Of a stretch of DNA of 64,000 bases, positions 36,118-46,463 are shown piece after piece. Both the position numbers and the translations under genes were made by a program. Source of the stretch: Mycobacterium sp. SMC-2 (GTDB taxonomy: Bacteria > Actinomycetota > Actinomycetes > Mycobacteriales > Mycobacteriaceae); contig NZ_CP079863.1 of NCBI RefSeq assembly GCF_025263485.1, forward strand, positions 5,022,001-5,086,000, in the 5' to 3' direction. A model generated the notes under the pieces. That model had not been told where the DNA came from. It saw only the letters and a program-made list of their open reading frames with translations, and made no database searches. Numbering within the stretch: the first letter of the stretch is position 1; each line of letters opens with the position of its first letter.

Positions 36118-37281
36118 ATGGTTCTTGACTTTGCGGCAATTCCCCCGGAGATCACCTCCTCGCTCATGTACGCCGGCGCCGGCGCCGCACCGCTCATGGC
36201 CGCGGCGACGGCGTACGCAAACCTGGCCGCCGAGGTGAGCGCCACGGCAACTCAGTGGGAGTCGATCATCTCGCTGCTGACCACCGAGAACTGGACCGGC
36301 GGCGGTTCCGCGGCGGCGGCCGCCGCAGCCCAGCCGATCATCGCCTACCTGACCGAGACGGCGACGACGCTCGAGCAGGCGGCCGCGCAAGCCACGGCCT
36401 CGGCGGCCGCCTACGAGGCGGCATTTGCCGCGACCGTGCCCCCGCCGGTGATCGCGGCCAACCGGACGCTGCTGGCGACACTCGTCGCGACCAACTTCCT
36501 GGGGGTCAATTCGGCCGCGATTGCCGCGACCGAAGCGGATTACGCCGCGATGTGGGCCCAGGATGCCGCCATGATGGCCGCTTACCAGGCCGCCTCGGCG
36601 GTGGCCGGGGTCCTTACGCCGGTGACACCACTGACGTCGACTACCAACCCGGCGGCCGCCGCGGCCGCGGACAGCGTTGCGCTCGCCGCGGATTCGACGG
36701 GTGGCACGGTCCAGGCGTTGGCGCCCATCTCCAATGCGGCGCCTTTGGCGGCCGCGGCGCCCACCCTCCCCTTCACGACCGACGGCATCCTGTCCTCGAT
36801 CGACAACTTCCTCGGCACGCCGTCCGTCTTCAACGGCATCAACGGCGCCGTCAACACGGCCGCATGGTGGGTGTGTGCCACCATCCCGAACGCGGTGTCG
36901 CTGGGGCACACCCTCGGCTCTGTGCCGTCGATCCCGTTCGCGCTGGCCGACTCCGTCACGCCGCTCGCCGGTGGGATGGTGCCGGGCACCATGGTGGGCT
37001 CGGTGTCGGGCGCGGGCGCGTCGGCCGCCCTGGGCGAGGCCTCCGCGGTCGGCGGACTGTCGGTGCCCGCCGGTTGGAATGCGGCCGCCCCCGCGTCGCT
37101 GGCCTCCTCCACCGCTCCGCTCGCGGGCTCGGGCTGGACGGCCGCGGCCGAGGCGGAGCCGGTCGCCGCGATGCCCGGCATGCCCGGCATGGCTGCGGCG
37201 GCCAAGGGCGCCGGGGCGTATGGTGCCGGGCCGCGGTACGGCTTCAAGCCGATCGTCATGCCCAAGCAGGTTGTCGTCTGA
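36118..37281 (+). CDS. PPE-family protein, PPE15 type (PPE-SVP)
   Basis: A 387-residue PPE protein. The PPE motif is at residues 9-11 (FAAIPPEITS); the helical PPE domain runs to about 180 and contains WTGGGS and TNFLGVNSAAIAATEADYAAMW-type sequence (given in part). The C-terminus has GLSVPAGWN (SVP motif) and ends GAGPRYGFKPIVMPKQVVV. Similar length and context to PPE15 (391), partner of PE8 and an ESX-5 substrate. AAAGGAGCGGG precedes the ATG. The PE, PPE and two esx genes lie in the same order as Rv1040c-Rv1037c. Confidence 0.9.
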   Translation: MVLDFAAIPPEITSSLMYAGAGAAPLMAAATAYANLAAEVSATATQWESIISLLTTENWTGGGSAAAAAAAQPIIAYLTETATTLEQAAAQATASAAAYEAAFAATVPPPVIAANRTLLATLVATNFLGVNSAAIAATEADYAAMWAQDAAMMAAYQAASAVAGVLTPVTPLTSTTNPAAAAAADSVALAADSTGGTVQALAPISNAAPLAAAAPTLPFTTDGILSSIDNFLGTPSVFNGINGAVNTAAWWVCATIPNAVSLGHTLGSVPSIPFALADSVTPLAGGMVPGTMVGSVSGAGASAALGEASAVGGLSVPAGWNAAAPASLASSTAPLAGSGWTAAAEAEPVAAMPGMPGMAAAAKGAGAYGAGPRYGFKPIVMPKQVVV

Positions 37282-37443
37282 TGTCGGGAATACCGGTACG
37301 AGAAATAAGGGGGTGCGTGTCACCCGTTTGAGGCGATCAGTTAACCGGTAGGCCGTAATCTGTCCATAACGCGGCCACCACCGCATCAATTACAACTGTT
37401 AAGACTTCGGGACTGAAGGCTTGAACGACAAGGAGAAGGAAAC

Positions 37444-37740
37444 ATGGCGACACGGTTTATGACTGACCCGCACGAAATGCGGGCGATGGCGGGCCGCTTC
37501 GAGGTGCACGCCCAGACGGTCGAGGACGAGGCCCGCAAGATGTGGGCGTCCTCGATGAACATCGCCGGCTCCGGCTGGAGCGGTCAGGCGCAGGCCACCT
37601 CGTACGACACGATGGGTCAGGTCAACCAGGCCTTCCGCAACATCGTCAACATGCTCCACGGAGTGCGCGACGGACTGATCCGCGACGCCAACAACTACGA
37701 GCAGCAAGAGCAGGCCTCGCAGCAGATCCTGAGCAGCTAG
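37444..37740 (+). CDS. ESAT-6-like WXG100 protein (EsxJ/K/M/P/W group)
   Basis: A 98-residue WXG100 protein of the QILSS subfamily: it ends in QQILSS and has the W-x-G turn in GSGWSGQA (near residue 42). It folds as a helical hairpin and pairs with the product of the next gene to form a secreted heterodimer; the C-terminal NNYEQQE gives the YxxxE export motif. AAGGAGAAGG precedes the ATG. The position after PE/PPE matches Rv1038c (esxJ), but the group is so uniform that no single name can be fixed. Confidence 0.92.
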   Translation: MATRFMTDPHEMRAMAGRFEVHAQTVEDEARKMWASSMNIAGSGWSGQAQATSYDTMGQVNQAFRNIVNMLHGVRDGLIRDANNYEQQEQASQQILSS

Positions 37741-37784
37741 CGGCCGAAAACCACTGCTGTCCAACACTTTTAAGGAGCTAAGCA

Positions 37785-38069
37785 ATGACCATTAACTACC
37801 AGTTCGGCGATGTCGACGCCCACGGTGCCTTGATCCGCGCCCAGGCCGCGTCTTTGGAGGCTGAGCACCAGGCCATCATTCGCGATGTGCTTGCTGCGGG
37901 TGACTTCTGGGGCGGTGCCGGGTCGGTGGCCTGCCAGGAGTTCATCACCCAGTTGGGTCGCAACTTCCAGGTGATCTACGAGCAGGCCAACGCCCACGGT
38001 CAGAAGGTGCAGAGCGCCGGCAACAACATGGCCAGCACCGACAGCGCCGTTGGGTCCAGCTGGGCCTGA
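37785..38069 (+). CDS. ESAT-6-like WXG100 protein (EsxI/L/N/O/V group)
   Basis: A 94-residue WXG100 protein of the Mtb9.9 group, opening MTINYQFGDVDAHGALIRAQ and with FWGGAGS as the WXG turn (near residue 43). It is the expected partner of the preceding esx product, and the two genes are 44 bases apart with AAGGAG before this ATG. Corresponds in place to Rv1037c. Secreted through an ESX system, ESX-5 being likely from the neighbouring PE/PPE genes. A strong terminator follows. Confidence 0.92.
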   Translation: MTINYQFGDVDAHGALIRAQAASLEAEHQAIIRDVLAAGDFWGGAGSVACQEFITQLGRNFQVIYEQANAHGQKVQSAGNNMASTDSAVGSSWA

Positions 38070-38085
38070 CACCGCGTCCTCACTC

Positions 38086-38119
38086 GAAGGGTCCGCACAC
38101 CACGGTGTGCGGACCCTTC
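38086..38119. terminator. Bidirectional terminator between esx and PPE genes
   Basis: Perfect 16-base arms (GAAGGGTCCGCACACC and its complement) around a 2-base centre, ending in CCCTTCTT. It lies between the esx pair and the convergent PPE gene and can end both transcripts. Confidence 0.8.
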
Positions 38120-38137
38120 TTGTGGCTTCGGCGCCGA

Positions 38138-39511
38138 TCAGCCGGCCACCGGCGAACGCGGGATAAGGGAGGGACGGAACCCGACCCGATGAACCGCGCC
38201 GTCCGCCTCGCGCCCGACCATGCCGCCCAGCGGCAGCTTCGAGATACCTGTGGCCGGCGACGGCGTCGGCGTCGCACCCCACCCGCCCGGCATGGCGTGG
38301 GCGGCGGGCAGCGGCGTAAGCGACGACGCCGCGTTTGCCCAGCCCGGCGGCACCGACAAGGTCCCGAGCGAGGCTCCCTGACCCAGGCTCGCCGACGCAC
38401 CCTCGCCTAAACCTCCCAGCGACCCGATGTTTCCCAGGCCCAGACCACCCAAAGCTTGCGGGACCTGGATGCCGTGCAGTCCCTCCGCCCCGAGGATCGA
38501 ACCCGCGCCCTCCATATCGAGGGCCAGGCCCTGGTAATCGAGGTTCAGGCCTCGATAATCGAGCCCCAGCCCGTATAGGTCTATACCGACGCCACCGCCG
38601 TCGGCACCGAAACCCGCGGCATCGGAGCCCAGGCCGGCCGCGTCGGAAAACAGGCCGGCCGCATCGCCGGCCCCGGCGGCGCCACCGAGGGCGCCCGCCA
38701 GGCCAGACGCCGCCCCCGCACCGGTGCTGGCGCTCTTGGTGGCGCCCCTGCTGGTGCCGGTGAGGCTGGACAGCGCGCTGAGCGGGGCTGTCGCTCCCGA
38801 CGACCCGAGCGACGCCTCGGTGCCCATCGCGGCCTGCGACAGGCCCGAAGTCGATCCGGGGGTCGACAGGCTCTGCAGCGCCTGCGGCGTCGAGGACATC
38901 ACCTGCGCCGAGGCCGTCTGGGCGTTGCCGGCGGCGTGGGCGGCGGTCGCCTGGGTCACCGCGCCCGCTTGCCCGGCGATCCCGGTCGGATTGGTCGTGT
39001 GGGGCGGCGGGGCGAAGGTGCTGAAAGTTGAGGCGGAAGCCGAGCTGGCGGCATAGGTGTACATCGCGGTGGCGTCCTGGGCCCACATCTCGCTGTACTG
39101 CGCCTCGGTGGCCATGATCGCCGGCGTGTTCTGGCCCAGGAAGTTGGTCGCGACCAATGTCATGAGCTGAGCACGGTTGGCCGCGATGAGCGGCGGCGGG
39201 ACCGTCATCGCGTACGCCGCTTCGTAGGCCGCCGCGGCGGAGGTGGCCTGTACCGCCGACTGCTCGCACAGCTCGGCGGTGGCCTGCAGCCAGCCCACGT
39301 AGGGCGCGACCGCGGCGGACATCGACATCGAGGCCGGGCCGATCCATTCCGCCGTCAGGGTGGTGATCACCGATTCGTAGCCGCTGGCGGCCGAGTTCAG
39401 CTCGAGGGCCAGCGACTCCCATCCGGCCGAGGCGGCCAGCAGCGTCGCGGGCCCGGGTCCCAGATACATCCGGCCGGAGTTGACTTCCGGCGGCAACGCG
39501 CCAAAATCCAT
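38138..39511 (-). CDS. PPE-family protein (PPE-SVP) with repeat-rich middle
   Basis: A 457-residue PPE protein. The PPE motif is at residues 7-9 ([13 protein letters not shown]), the PPE domain runs to about 175, and [12 protein letters not shown] near residue 390 is the SVP motif. The middle has two runs of short repeats: [20 protein letters not shown], then [19 protein letters not shown]. It ends [15 protein letters not shown]. Cell-surface or secreted via ESX-5 is likely. It does not have a PE partner on its strand. ATG at 39511 follows AAGGAAAG. Convergent with the esx genes. Confidence 0.87.
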   Translation of the reverse strand: MDFGALPPEVNSGRMYLGPGPATLLAASAGWESLALELNSAASGYESVITTLTAEWIGPASMSMSAAVAPYVGWLQATAELCEQSAVQATSAAAAYEAAYAMTVPPPLIAANRAQLMTLVATNFLGQNTPAIMATEAQYSEMWAQDATAMYTYAASSASASTFSTFAPPPHTTNPTGIAGQAGAVTQATAAHAAGNAQTASAQVMSSTPQALQSLSTPGSTSGLSQAAMGTEASLGSSGATAPLSALSSLTGTSRGATKSASTGAGAASGLAGALGGAAGAGDAAGLFSDAAGLGSDAAGFGADGGGVGIDLYGLGLDYRGLNLDYQGLALDMEGAGSILGAEGLHGIQVPQALGGLGLGNIGSLGGLGEGASASLGQGASLGTLSVPPGWANAASSLTPLPAAHAMPGGWGATPTPSPATGISKLPLGGMVGREADGAVHRVGFRPSLIPRSPVAG

Positions 39512-39981
39512 TTCTTTCCTTTTGCTAGTTGAATTTGCCGAGGCCGGGATCAGGACCGGCAGCGATGCCCGCGGTTGCTGCGCCGGCCACCGTTTCAGGC
39601 GTTGCGCTTACGCGCTCAGCAACGAAAACCATTGCAACCAAACGGTTTCGGTAACGCGACTCGGTACTCCGTCGTCCCCCGCGTTGAGCGTACTCATTTC
39701 AATTTCAGCCGAGTCCGCCGAAATGCAGCCCCCTGCAAATCAACCGAATACGGTCTTGCGCGCCGGCTTGGGACGTATCGCCTGGAAGTTGGGCGAGGTA
39801 ATCAACTAACGGCTGCGCCGCCCGGCGATCTTGGCAAACGCGCCCATCGCAAGCGATCCGGTGCGACACATATCAAACTCATATTTGAGTGAGATGTGTT
39901 GACACGGGCCCGGCCGCCTACATTTGAGAACTCTATGAGGTTCGTGACTGTTCGGTGTGTGGCTTGCCAGAATGTAGGAAC
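39512..39981. promoter_or_regulatory. Divergent control region of PPE and trcR
   Basis: 470 bp without a credible gene. Before trcR it contains AT-rich sequence: the palindrome ACTCA-TATT-TGAGT at 39877-39890 overlapping TCAAA-N6-TTTGA, and a second ATTTGAG at 39922, 39 bases after the first (39883). TTGACA at 39899 and TACATT at 39919 are only 14 apart, so the promoter call is weak. TrcR is known to bind an AT-rich site in its own promoter. Confidence 0.5.
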
Positions 39982-40755
39982 ATGACCGCAATGACGGGAT
40001 ACGCGGGTGGCCAGCGGCCCCGCCAGGCCATCCTCGGGCAGCTACCCAGGATTTACCGAGCCGATGGATCACCGATCAGGGTGCTCCTGGTCGACGACGA
40101 GCCGGCGCTGACCAACCTAGTGAAGATGGCGCTGCACTACGAGGGCTGGGTTGTCGACATCGCCCACAACGGGCGCGAGGCCATGGCCAAGTTCGACAAG
40201 ATCAACCCCGACGTGCTCGTGCTCGACATCATGCTTCCCGACGTGGACGGCCTGCGAATCCTGGAGCGCGTCCGCCAATCCGACACCTACACCCCGACGC
40301 TCTTCCTCACGGCGCGGGACTCGGTGATGGACCGGGTGACCGGCCTCACCGCCGGCGCCGACGACTACATGACCAAACCGTTCAGCCTCGAAGAGCTCGT
40401 CGCACGGCTGCGCGGGTTGCTGCGCCGTTCCGGCCAGCAGACACCGCCGTCCGACGAAACCCTCACTGTCGGCGACCTGAGGCTCGACACCGCCAGCCGT
40501 GAAGTGATCCGCGACGGCACCCAGATATCGCTTTCCTCAACCGAGTTCGAACTGCTGCGCTTCCTCATGCGCAATCCCCGCCGCGCACTGAGCCGCAGCG
40601 AGATCCTCGACCGCGTCTGGAACTACGACTTCGCCGGGCGCACGAGCATTGTGGATCTGTACATCTCCTATCTCAGGAAGAAGATCGACTCCGACCGGGA
40701 ACCGATGATTCACACCGTGCGCGGTGTTGGATACATGCTGCGGCCCCCGGGATGA
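39982..40755 (+). CDS. trcR: Response regulator TrcR
   Basis: A 257-residue OmpR-type regulator, the same length as M. tuberculosis TrcR. The receiver domain (about residues 33-147) has D38, D39, the phosphorylated D82 (LVLDIMLPD) and K-containing MTKPFSL; the winged helix occupies about 160-257, ending IHTVRGVGYMLRPPG. TrcR activates its own gene and represses Rv1057 in M. tuberculosis. ATG at 39982 with AGGAA upstream. Its stop overlaps the trcS start by four bases (ATGA). Confidence 0.95.
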   Translation: MTAMTGYAGGQRPRQAILGQLPRIYRADGSPIRVLLVDDEPALTNLVKMALHYEGWVVDIAHNGREAMAKFDKINPDVLVLDIMLPDVDGLRILERVRQSDTYTPTLFLTARDSVMDRVTGLTAGADDYMTKPFSLEELVARLRGLLRRSGQQTPPSDETLTVGDLRLDTASREVIRDGTQISLSSTEFELLRFLMRNPRRALSRSEILDRVWNYDFAGRTSIVDLYISYLRKKIDSDREPMIHTVRGVGYMLRPPG

Positions 40756-42281
40756 GTCAAGACCGGGACGCCCTGTCCGGGGATCTTCCGCGGTGGCTGC
40801 CCCGTTCGTTACGCCGTCAGTTGCTGTTGGGCGTACTGGTGGTGGTCAGCGTGGTGCTGATGACGGTCGGAATCGTATCCGTGCTGAGCCTGCGCGGTTA
40901 CGTCACCTCGATGAGCGACGCCGCCGTCGGCGGGTCCTTGGATGCGCTGGGCCATTCATACTCCAAATACCTTGACACCGAACGTAATTCGGTCTCCGGC
41001 GCTAAGCCGCTGGACCAGGCGATGCTGCAGTTCACCGATCAAACGCCGGGGAATCTCATCGTGGTGCTGCACAACGGCGCCGTCGTCGGGTCGGCGGTTT
41101 TCTCGGAAGCCGAAGCACGACCGGCACCGGCCGACGTGGTCCGCGCCATCGAAGCCCAGTCATGGACCGACGGGCCGCCACGGACCGAAAATCTCGGCAG
41201 CCTCGGGTCCTACCGGCTCGACAGCCGCCACGTCGACAGGTCGGACGTGCTGATCGCCGGGGTGTCGCTGAACCTCGCCGACCGAATCATCGCCCGCAAG
41301 CAGGTCACCACCACCCTGCTCATCGCGGCGGCTTTGGTGGTCACCGCCGGGCTCACCGTTTGGTTTGTCGGCTACACACTTCGACCATTGCGCCGGCTGG
41401 CCGGGGTCGCGGCGGAGGTCGCCGCCATGCCGCTTACCGACGACGACCACCGCATCAGCGTCCGGGTGCGGCCGCGCGACACCAACCAGCAAAACGAGGT
41501 CGGCATCGTCGGCCACACCCTGAACCGGTTGCTGGACAACGTCGATACTGCGCTGGCGCAGCGCGCCGAATCCGATCTGCGGATGCGGCAATTCATCACC
41601 GACGCCAGTCACGAACTGCGAACACCGCTGGCTGCGATTCAGGGCTACGCCGAACTCACCCGCCAGGACAGTTCGGAGCTGCCGCCGACCACCGAATACG
41701 CGCTGGCCCGCATCGAGTCCGAAGCGCGGCGCATGACATTGCTTGTCGACGAGCTGCTGCTGCTCTCCCGCCTGGGCGAAGGACAAGACCTGCAGAGCGA
41801 GGACGTCGACCTGGCCGAGCTCGTCGTCAACGCCGTGAACGACGCGGCGGTCGCGGCGCCGACGCACCATTGGGTGAAGAACCTGCCCGAGGAATCGGTG
41901 TGGGTCCGCGGGGACCAAGACCGGCTACACCAACTCGTCAGCAACCTGCTCAACAACGCCCGGGTGCACACCCCGCCCGGCGTCACCGTCACCACTGGCA
42001 TCACGTGCCACCGCGAGGGCCCCGAGGCGCCGTGGGTCGAACTGACCGTCGCCGACGACGGCCCGGGCATCGAACCGGAGCTTTTACCTCGGTTGTTCGA
42101 ACGGTTCGCCCGGGCGCACAACTCCAGGATCAACAGCACGGGCACCGGTCTGGGGCTGGCCATCGTCAGTTCGATCGTGAAGGCCCACCACGGCTCCGTC
42201 ACCGCCGAATCCACGGAGGGCAGAACGGTTTTCCGGGTCCGTATCCCGATGATCGACGGCCCGGGCGCCGACGCCGCATAG
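40752..42281 (+). CDS. trcS: Sensor histidine kinase TrcS
   Basis: A 509-residue membrane kinase, partner of TrcR. Two membrane helices (about residues 22-47 and 188-208) flank a periplasmic sensor region; a HAMP domain follows (about 209-265), then HisKA with H287 in DASHELRTPLAAIQGYA and an ATPase domain with N (LLNNARVHTP), G1 (VADDGPGIEPE) and G2 (GTGLGLAIV) boxes. The signal sensed is unknown. ATG overlaps the trcR stop. The kdp genes follow in the same direction after 190 bp. Confidence 0.95.
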   Translation: MSQDRDALSGDLPRWLPRSLRRQLLLGVLVVVSVVLMTVGIVSVLSLRGYVTSMSDAAVGGSLDALGHSYSKYLDTERNSVSGAKPLDQAMLQFTDQTPGNLIVVLHNGAVVGSAVFSEAEARPAPADVVRAIEAQSWTDGPPRTENLGSLGSYRLDSRHVDRSDVLIAGVSLNLADRIIARKQVTTTLLIAAALVVTAGLTVWFVGYTLRPLRRLAGVAAEVAAMPLTDDDHRISVRVRPRDTNQQNEVGIVGHTLNRLLDNVDTALAQRAESDLRMRQFITDASHELRTPLAAIQGYAELTRQDSSELPPTTEYALARIESEARRMTLLVDELLLLSRLGEGQDLQSEDVDLAELVVNAVNDAAVAAPTHHWVKNLPEESVWVRGDQDRLHQLVSNLLNNARVHTPPGVTVTTGITCHREGPEAPWVELTVADDGPGIEPELLPRLFERFARAHNSRINSTGTGLGLAIVSSIVKAHHGSVTAESTEGRTVFRVRIPMIDGPGADAA

Positions 42282-42472
42282 GTTCGCCCGCCGCGGCGGG
42301 GCGTCAAGAAACCGTAAAGGTGCACCGCGACGCCGTCATAAAACTGTCAACCAAAGGCCCTAGGCCCCGGGTACCAGCTATTTTCAAGCTGACCTTGCCT
42401 GAAGCGGCCGCGCCGTGGCTAACTCGACGAGGCCGTTTCGTATGCACGTGATCGGCCCGGAACGGAGACAAG

Positions 42473-42556
42473 ATGGGCGTGTTGGTGTACATCGTGCTCA
42501 CGGTGGCGATCTTCGCCGTGCTCGGCTTCGCGCAGAAACTGGTCGAACGGCTGTGA
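42473..42556 (+). CDS. 27-residue membrane peptide upstream of kdpF
   Basis: ATG at 42473 opens a frame for [20 protein letters not shown] plus QKLVERL: one membrane helix and a basic-amphipathic end, the same architecture as KdpF. GGAGACAAG lies just before the ATG, and the stop overlaps the kdpF GTG by four bases (GTGA), so the two small ORFs should be translated together. I do not know a name for it. A role as a second small subunit or a translational leader for kdpF is possible. Confidence 0.65.
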   Translation: MGVLVYIVLTVAIFAVLGFAQKLVERL

Positions 42557-42642
42557 ACTACGAAAACGTCGTCGGCTTGGTGCTTTCCGTCCTTCTCGCG
42601 CTCTTTCTCGGCTGCGCTCTGCTGTTCCCGGAGCGGTTCTGA
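42553..42642 (+). CDS. kdpF: KdpF, small subunit of the K+-transporting ATPase
   Basis: A 29-residue single-span peptide ([20 protein letters not shown] then CALLFPERF). The closing LLFPERF matches KdpF proteins, which sit against KdpA and stabilise the KdpFABC complex. It begins with GTG overlapping the preceding small ORF's stop, and its TGA shares a base with the kdpA ATG, so the whole start of the operon is tightly coupled. Confidence 0.9.
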   Translation: MNYENVVGLVLSVLLALFLGCALLFPERF

Positions 42643-44312
42643 TGAACACGACAGCCGCCGGGTTGATCTTCCTCGGCCTTCTCGTGGTAGCGCTGGTGGC
42701 GGTCCATGTGCCCTTGGGCGACTACATGTATCGGGTCTACACGTCGGAGAAGGACGGCTACGTCGAGCGTGCCGTGTATCGGCTGATCGGTGTTGATTCC
42801 CGCTCGGAGCAGACCTGGGGCGCCTACGCCCGAAGTGTATTGGCCTTCTCGTCGATCAGCATCCTCTTCCTATTCGTGTTCCAGCTCGTGCAGGGCAAGC
42901 TGCCGCTACATCTGCACGATCCGGCCACGCAGATGACACCCGGGCTGGCCTGGAACACCGCCGTCAGCTTCGTCACCAACACCAACTGGCAGGCCTACTC
43001 CGGTGAATCAACACAGGGCCACCTGGTGCAGATGGCCGGCCTGGCTGTGCAGAACTTCGTTTCGGCGGCCGTCGGCATGGCGGTGGCGGTCGCGCTGGTG
43101 CGCGGCTTCGTCCGCAAGCGCACCGGCGATCTGGGCAACTTCTGGGTCGATCTGGTCCGCGGCACGCTGCGCATCCTGCTGCCGATCGCTGTCATCGGCG
43201 CGATCGTGCTGGTCGCGGGTGGGGCGATCCAGAACTTCCACCTGAACGACCAGGTAGTCACCACGCTTAACGGCACCCAGCAGACGATCACCGGCGGCCC
43301 GGTGGCCAGCCAGGAGGTCATCAAGGAGCTCGGCACCAACGGCGGCGGGTTCTACAACGCGAACTCCGCTCACCCCTTTGAGAACCCGACGACGTGGACG
43401 AACTGGGTGGAGATCTTCCTGCTCCTCGTGATCAGCTTCTCGCTGCCGCGCACGTTCGGGCGCATGGTGGGCAGCACCAAGCAGGGCTATGCGATCGCGT
43501 CGATCATGGCGACGCTGTACGCCATCAGCGTGTCGTTCATGATGTGGTTCCAGTTGCAGCACCACGGGACGGTGCCGACCGCGGTCGGTGCGGCCATGGA
43601 GGGGGTAGAGCAGCGCTTCGGCGTCGCCAACTCGGCGGTGTTTGCCGATTCGACAACGCTCACCTCCACCGGCGCCGTCGACTCGTTCCACGACTCTTAC
43701 ACCAGCCTCGGGGGCATGATCACCATGTTCAACATGCAGCTCGGCGAGGTCGCGCCTGGCGGCACCGGCTCAGGTCTGTACGGCATGCTGATCCTCGCGG
43801 TAATCACCGTGTTCGTCGCGGGCCTGATGGTCGGCCGTACCCCGGAATATCTCGGCAAGAAGATCAACCCGCGCGAAATCAAGCTCGCCGCAAGCTATTT
43901 CCTGGTCACTCCGCTGATCGTGTTGACCGGCACCGCGATCGCGATGGCGTTGCCGGGCGAGCGTGCCGGGATGCTCAATACCGGTCCGCACGGGCTGTCG
44001 GAAGTGCTGTACGCGTTCACCTCCGCGGCCAACAACAACGGGTCGGCCTTCGCCGGGATCAGCGTCAACACCAACTGGTACAACACCGCACTCGGGCTGG
44101 CCATGGTCTTCGGCAGGTTCCTGCCGATCGTGCTCGTCCTCGCGCTGGCCGGCTCACTGGCAAAGCAGGGCACCACGCCCGAATCGGCAGGCACTTTGCC
44201 CACCCACCGGCCACAGTTCGTCGGGATGGTTGCCGGTGTCACGCTCATTCTCGTCGCTCTCACATTCTTGCCCATGCTCGCGCTCGGGCCTCTCGCTGAA
44301 GGAATCCACTGA
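42642..44312 (+). CDS. kdpA: K+-transporting ATPase subunit A
   Basis: A 556-residue channel-like subunit related to Ktr/Trk transporters, which binds and passes potassium. Four pore loops of the superfamily are visible through motifs such as [24 protein letters not shown] and [14 protein letters not shown], each supplying selectivity-filter residues; ten or so hydrophobic helices surround them. Length is standard. It overlaps kdpF and kdpB by one base on each side, giving a compact operon. Works with KdpB for ATP-driven uptake at low external potassium. Confidence 0.97.
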   Translation: MNTTAAGLIFLGLLVVALVAVHVPLGDYMYRVYTSEKDGYVERAVYRLIGVDSRSEQTWGAYARSVLAFSSISILFLFVFQLVQGKLPLHLHDPATQMTPGLAWNTAVSFVTNTNWQAYSGESTQGHLVQMAGLAVQNFVSAAVGMAVAVALVRGFVRKRTGDLGNFWVDLVRGTLRILLPIAVIGAIVLVAGGAIQNFHLNDQVVTTLNGTQQTITGGPVASQEVIKELGTNGGGFYNANSAHPFENPTTWTNWVEIFLLLVISFSLPRTFGRMVGSTKQGYAIASIMATLYAISVSFMMWFQLQHHGTVPTAVGAAMEGVEQRFGVANSAVFADSTTLTSTGAVDSFHDSYTSLGGMITMFNMQLGEVAPGGTGSGLYGMLILAVITVFVAGLMVGRTPEYLGKKINPREIKLAASYFLVTPLIVLTGTAIAMALPGERAGMLNTGPHGLSEVLYAFTSAANNNGSAFAGISVNTNWYNTALGLAMVFGRFLPIVLVLALAGSLAKQGTTPESAGTLPTHRPQFVGMVAGVTLILVALTFLPMLALGPLAEGIH

Positions 44313-46462
44313 TGACCGCGTCCACCGCCGACCCGGCTGAGGAGACCCAGCCGACGGCGCACGGCAGCACGAAGCGGGTGCAGGGCGGCTTGCTCGATCC
44401 GAAGATGTTGTGGAAGTCGACGCCGGATGCGCTGCGCAAACTCAACCCGCATACCTTGTGGCGAAACCCGGTGATGTTCATCGTCGAGATCGGCGCCACC
44501 TGGAGCACCGCGCTGGCGATCATCAACCCGACCTGGTTCGCGTGGTTGATCGTGGTCTGGCTGTGGCTGACCGTGCTGTTCGCGAACCTCGCTGAGGCGG
44601 TCGCCGAAGGCCGGGGCAAGGCCCAGGCCGAAACGCTGCGCCGGGCCAAAAGCCAGACCCTGGCACGACGGCTCAAGGACTACAGGCCCGGTGCGCCGGC
44701 CGTGGAGGAACAGGTCGCCGCGCCGCTCCTGCAACGGGGCGACGTCGTCGTGGTGGAAGCCGGGCAGGTGATACCGGGTGACGGCGACGTCATCGAAGGC
44801 ATTGCGTCCGTGGATGAATCGGCTATTACCGGCGAATCCGCCCCGGTAATCCGCGAGTCCGGCGGTGACCGCTCGGCAGTCACCGGCGGCACCACGGTGC
44901 TGAGCGACCGGATCGTCGTGCGGATCACGCAGAAGCCCGGGGAGAGCTTCATCGACCGGATGATCGCGCTCGTCGAGGGCGCCAACCGGCAGAAGACGCC
45001 CAACGAGATCGCCCTCAACATCCTGTTGGCCGCCTTGACGATCATCTTCGTCTTCGCCGTCGCGACCCTGCAGCCGCTGGCGATCTATTCCAAGATGAAC
45101 AATCCGGGCGTTCCAGACACCCAGGCGCTCAACACAAACGGTGTCACCGGCATCGTGATGGTGTCACTGCTCGTTTGCCTGATCCCCACAACGATTGGCG
45201 CGCTGCTCTCGGCCATCGGCATCGCTGGGATGGACCGGCTGGTTCAGCGCAACGTGCTCGCGATGTCCGGGCGCGCCGTGGAAGCCGCCGGCGACGTCAA
45301 CACCTTGCTGCTGGACAAGACGGGCACAATCACTTTGGGCAACCGGCAGGCCGCCGCCTTCGTCCCCCTCGACGGCGTGACCAACGAGCAACTGGCCGAC
45401 GCCGCGCAATTGTCCAGCCTCGCCGACGAAACACCCGAGGGCCGCTCGATCGTCGTATACGCCAAACAACACTTCGGGCTGCGCGCGCGGACACCCGGCG
45501 AACTCGCACACGCCCACTGGGTGGAATTCTCCGCGGCCACCCGGATGTCGGGTGTCGACCTCAACGGGCACCTGCTGCGCAAGGGCGCGGCCAGCTCGGT
45601 GGCGGAATGGGTGCGTCGCCAGGGCGGCAAGGTGCCCCAGCAGCTCGGCGAGCTCGTCGACGGCATCTCCGCCGCAGGCGGCACCCCGCTGGTCGTCGGG
45701 GAAAGCCGCGACGGCGAGGCGGCGGTGTTAGGCGTCATCCACCTCAAAGACGTCGTCAAACAGGGCATGCGCGACCGGTTCGACGAGATGCGGCGGATGG
45801 GCATCCGGACGGTGATGATCACCGGCGACAACCCGTTGACCGCCAGGGCGATTGCCGACGAGGCGGGCGTCGACGACTTCCTCGCCGAGGCCACGCCCGA
45901 GGACAAACTCGAGCTGATCAAGCGGGAGCAAGAGGGCGGCAAGCTGGTCGCGATGACCGGCGACGGCACCAATGACGCCCCGGCTCTGGCTCAGGCGGAT
46001 GTCGGCGTGGCGATGAACACCGGTACCTCGGCCGCCAAAGAGGCCGGCAACATGGTGGACCTCGACTCCGACCCCACCAAGCTCATCGAGATCGTGGAGA
46101 TCGGCAAGCAGCTGCTGATCACGCGTGGCGCGTTGACCACCTTCTCGATCGCCAACGACATCGCAAAGTATTTCGCGATCATCCCGGCCATGTTCGTTGC
46201 GCTGTTCCCCGGGCTGGACACGATTAACATCATGCGGCTGCACAGCCCGGAGTCGGCGATCTTGTCAGCGGTGATCTTCAACGCGATCGTCATCGTGGCC
46301 CTGATCCCGTTGTCGCTGCGCGGCGTGCGTTACACGCCGAGTAGCGCGTCAAAACTGTTGAGCCGCAACCTCTACGTCTATGGACTCGGCGGGATCGTCG
46401 CCCCGTTCGTCGGAATCAAGCTGATCGACCTGATCGTTCAATTCGTCCCCGGGATGTCCTGA
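44312..46462 (+). CDS. kdpB: K+-transporting P-type ATPase subunit B
   Basis: A 716-residue P-type ATPase. D335 in the DKTGT motif ([14 protein letters not shown]) is phosphorylated; TGES is at 173-176 in the actuator domain, and the hinge motif [11 protein letters not shown] is in the C-terminal half. The conserved IPTTIG motif of the membrane domain is at 291-296. The N-terminal 20 residues ([17 protein letters not shown]) are a disordered extension. Energises KdpA. One-base overlap with kdpA; kdpC follows two bases after the stop. Confidence 0.97.
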   Translation: MTASTADPAEETQPTAHGSTKRVQGGLLDPKMLWKSTPDALRKLNPHTLWRNPVMFIVEIGATWSTALAIINPTWFAWLIVVWLWLTVLFANLAEAVAEGRGKAQAETLRRAKSQTLARRLKDYRPGAPAVEEQVAAPLLQRGDVVVVEAGQVIPGDGDVIEGIASVDESAITGESAPVIRESGGDRSAVTGGTTVLSDRIVVRITQKPGESFIDRMIALVEGANRQKTPNEIALNILLAALTIIFVFAVATLQPLAIYSKMNNPGVPDTQALNTNGVTGIVMVSLLVCLIPTTIGALLSAIGIAGMDRLVQRNVLAMSGRAVEAAGDVNTLLLDKTGTITLGNRQAAAFVPLDGVTNEQLADAAQLSSLADETPEGRSIVVYAKQHFGLRARTPGELAHAHWVEFSAATRMSGVDLNGHLLRKGAASSVAEWVRRQGGKVPQQLGELVDGISAAGGTPLVVGESRDGEAAVLGVIHLKDVVKQGMRDRFDEMRRMGIRTVMITGDNPLTARAIADEAGVDDFLAEATPEDKLELIKREQEGGKLVAMTGDGTNDAPALAQADVGVAMNTGTSAAKEAGNMVDLDSDPTKLIEIVEIGKQLLITRGALTTFSIANDIAKYFAIIPAMFVALFPGLDTINIMRLHSPESAILSAVIFNAIVIVALIPLSLRGVRYTPSSASKLLSRNLYVYGLGGIVAPFVGIKLIDLIVQFVPGMS

Positions 46463-46463
46463 C

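Noticed and set aside
42282..42472. A potassium- or c-di-AMP-sensing riboswitch before kdpF
   Set aside because: The 190-base leader has GC-rich local pairings but none of the conserved segments of known riboswitches that I could recognise.
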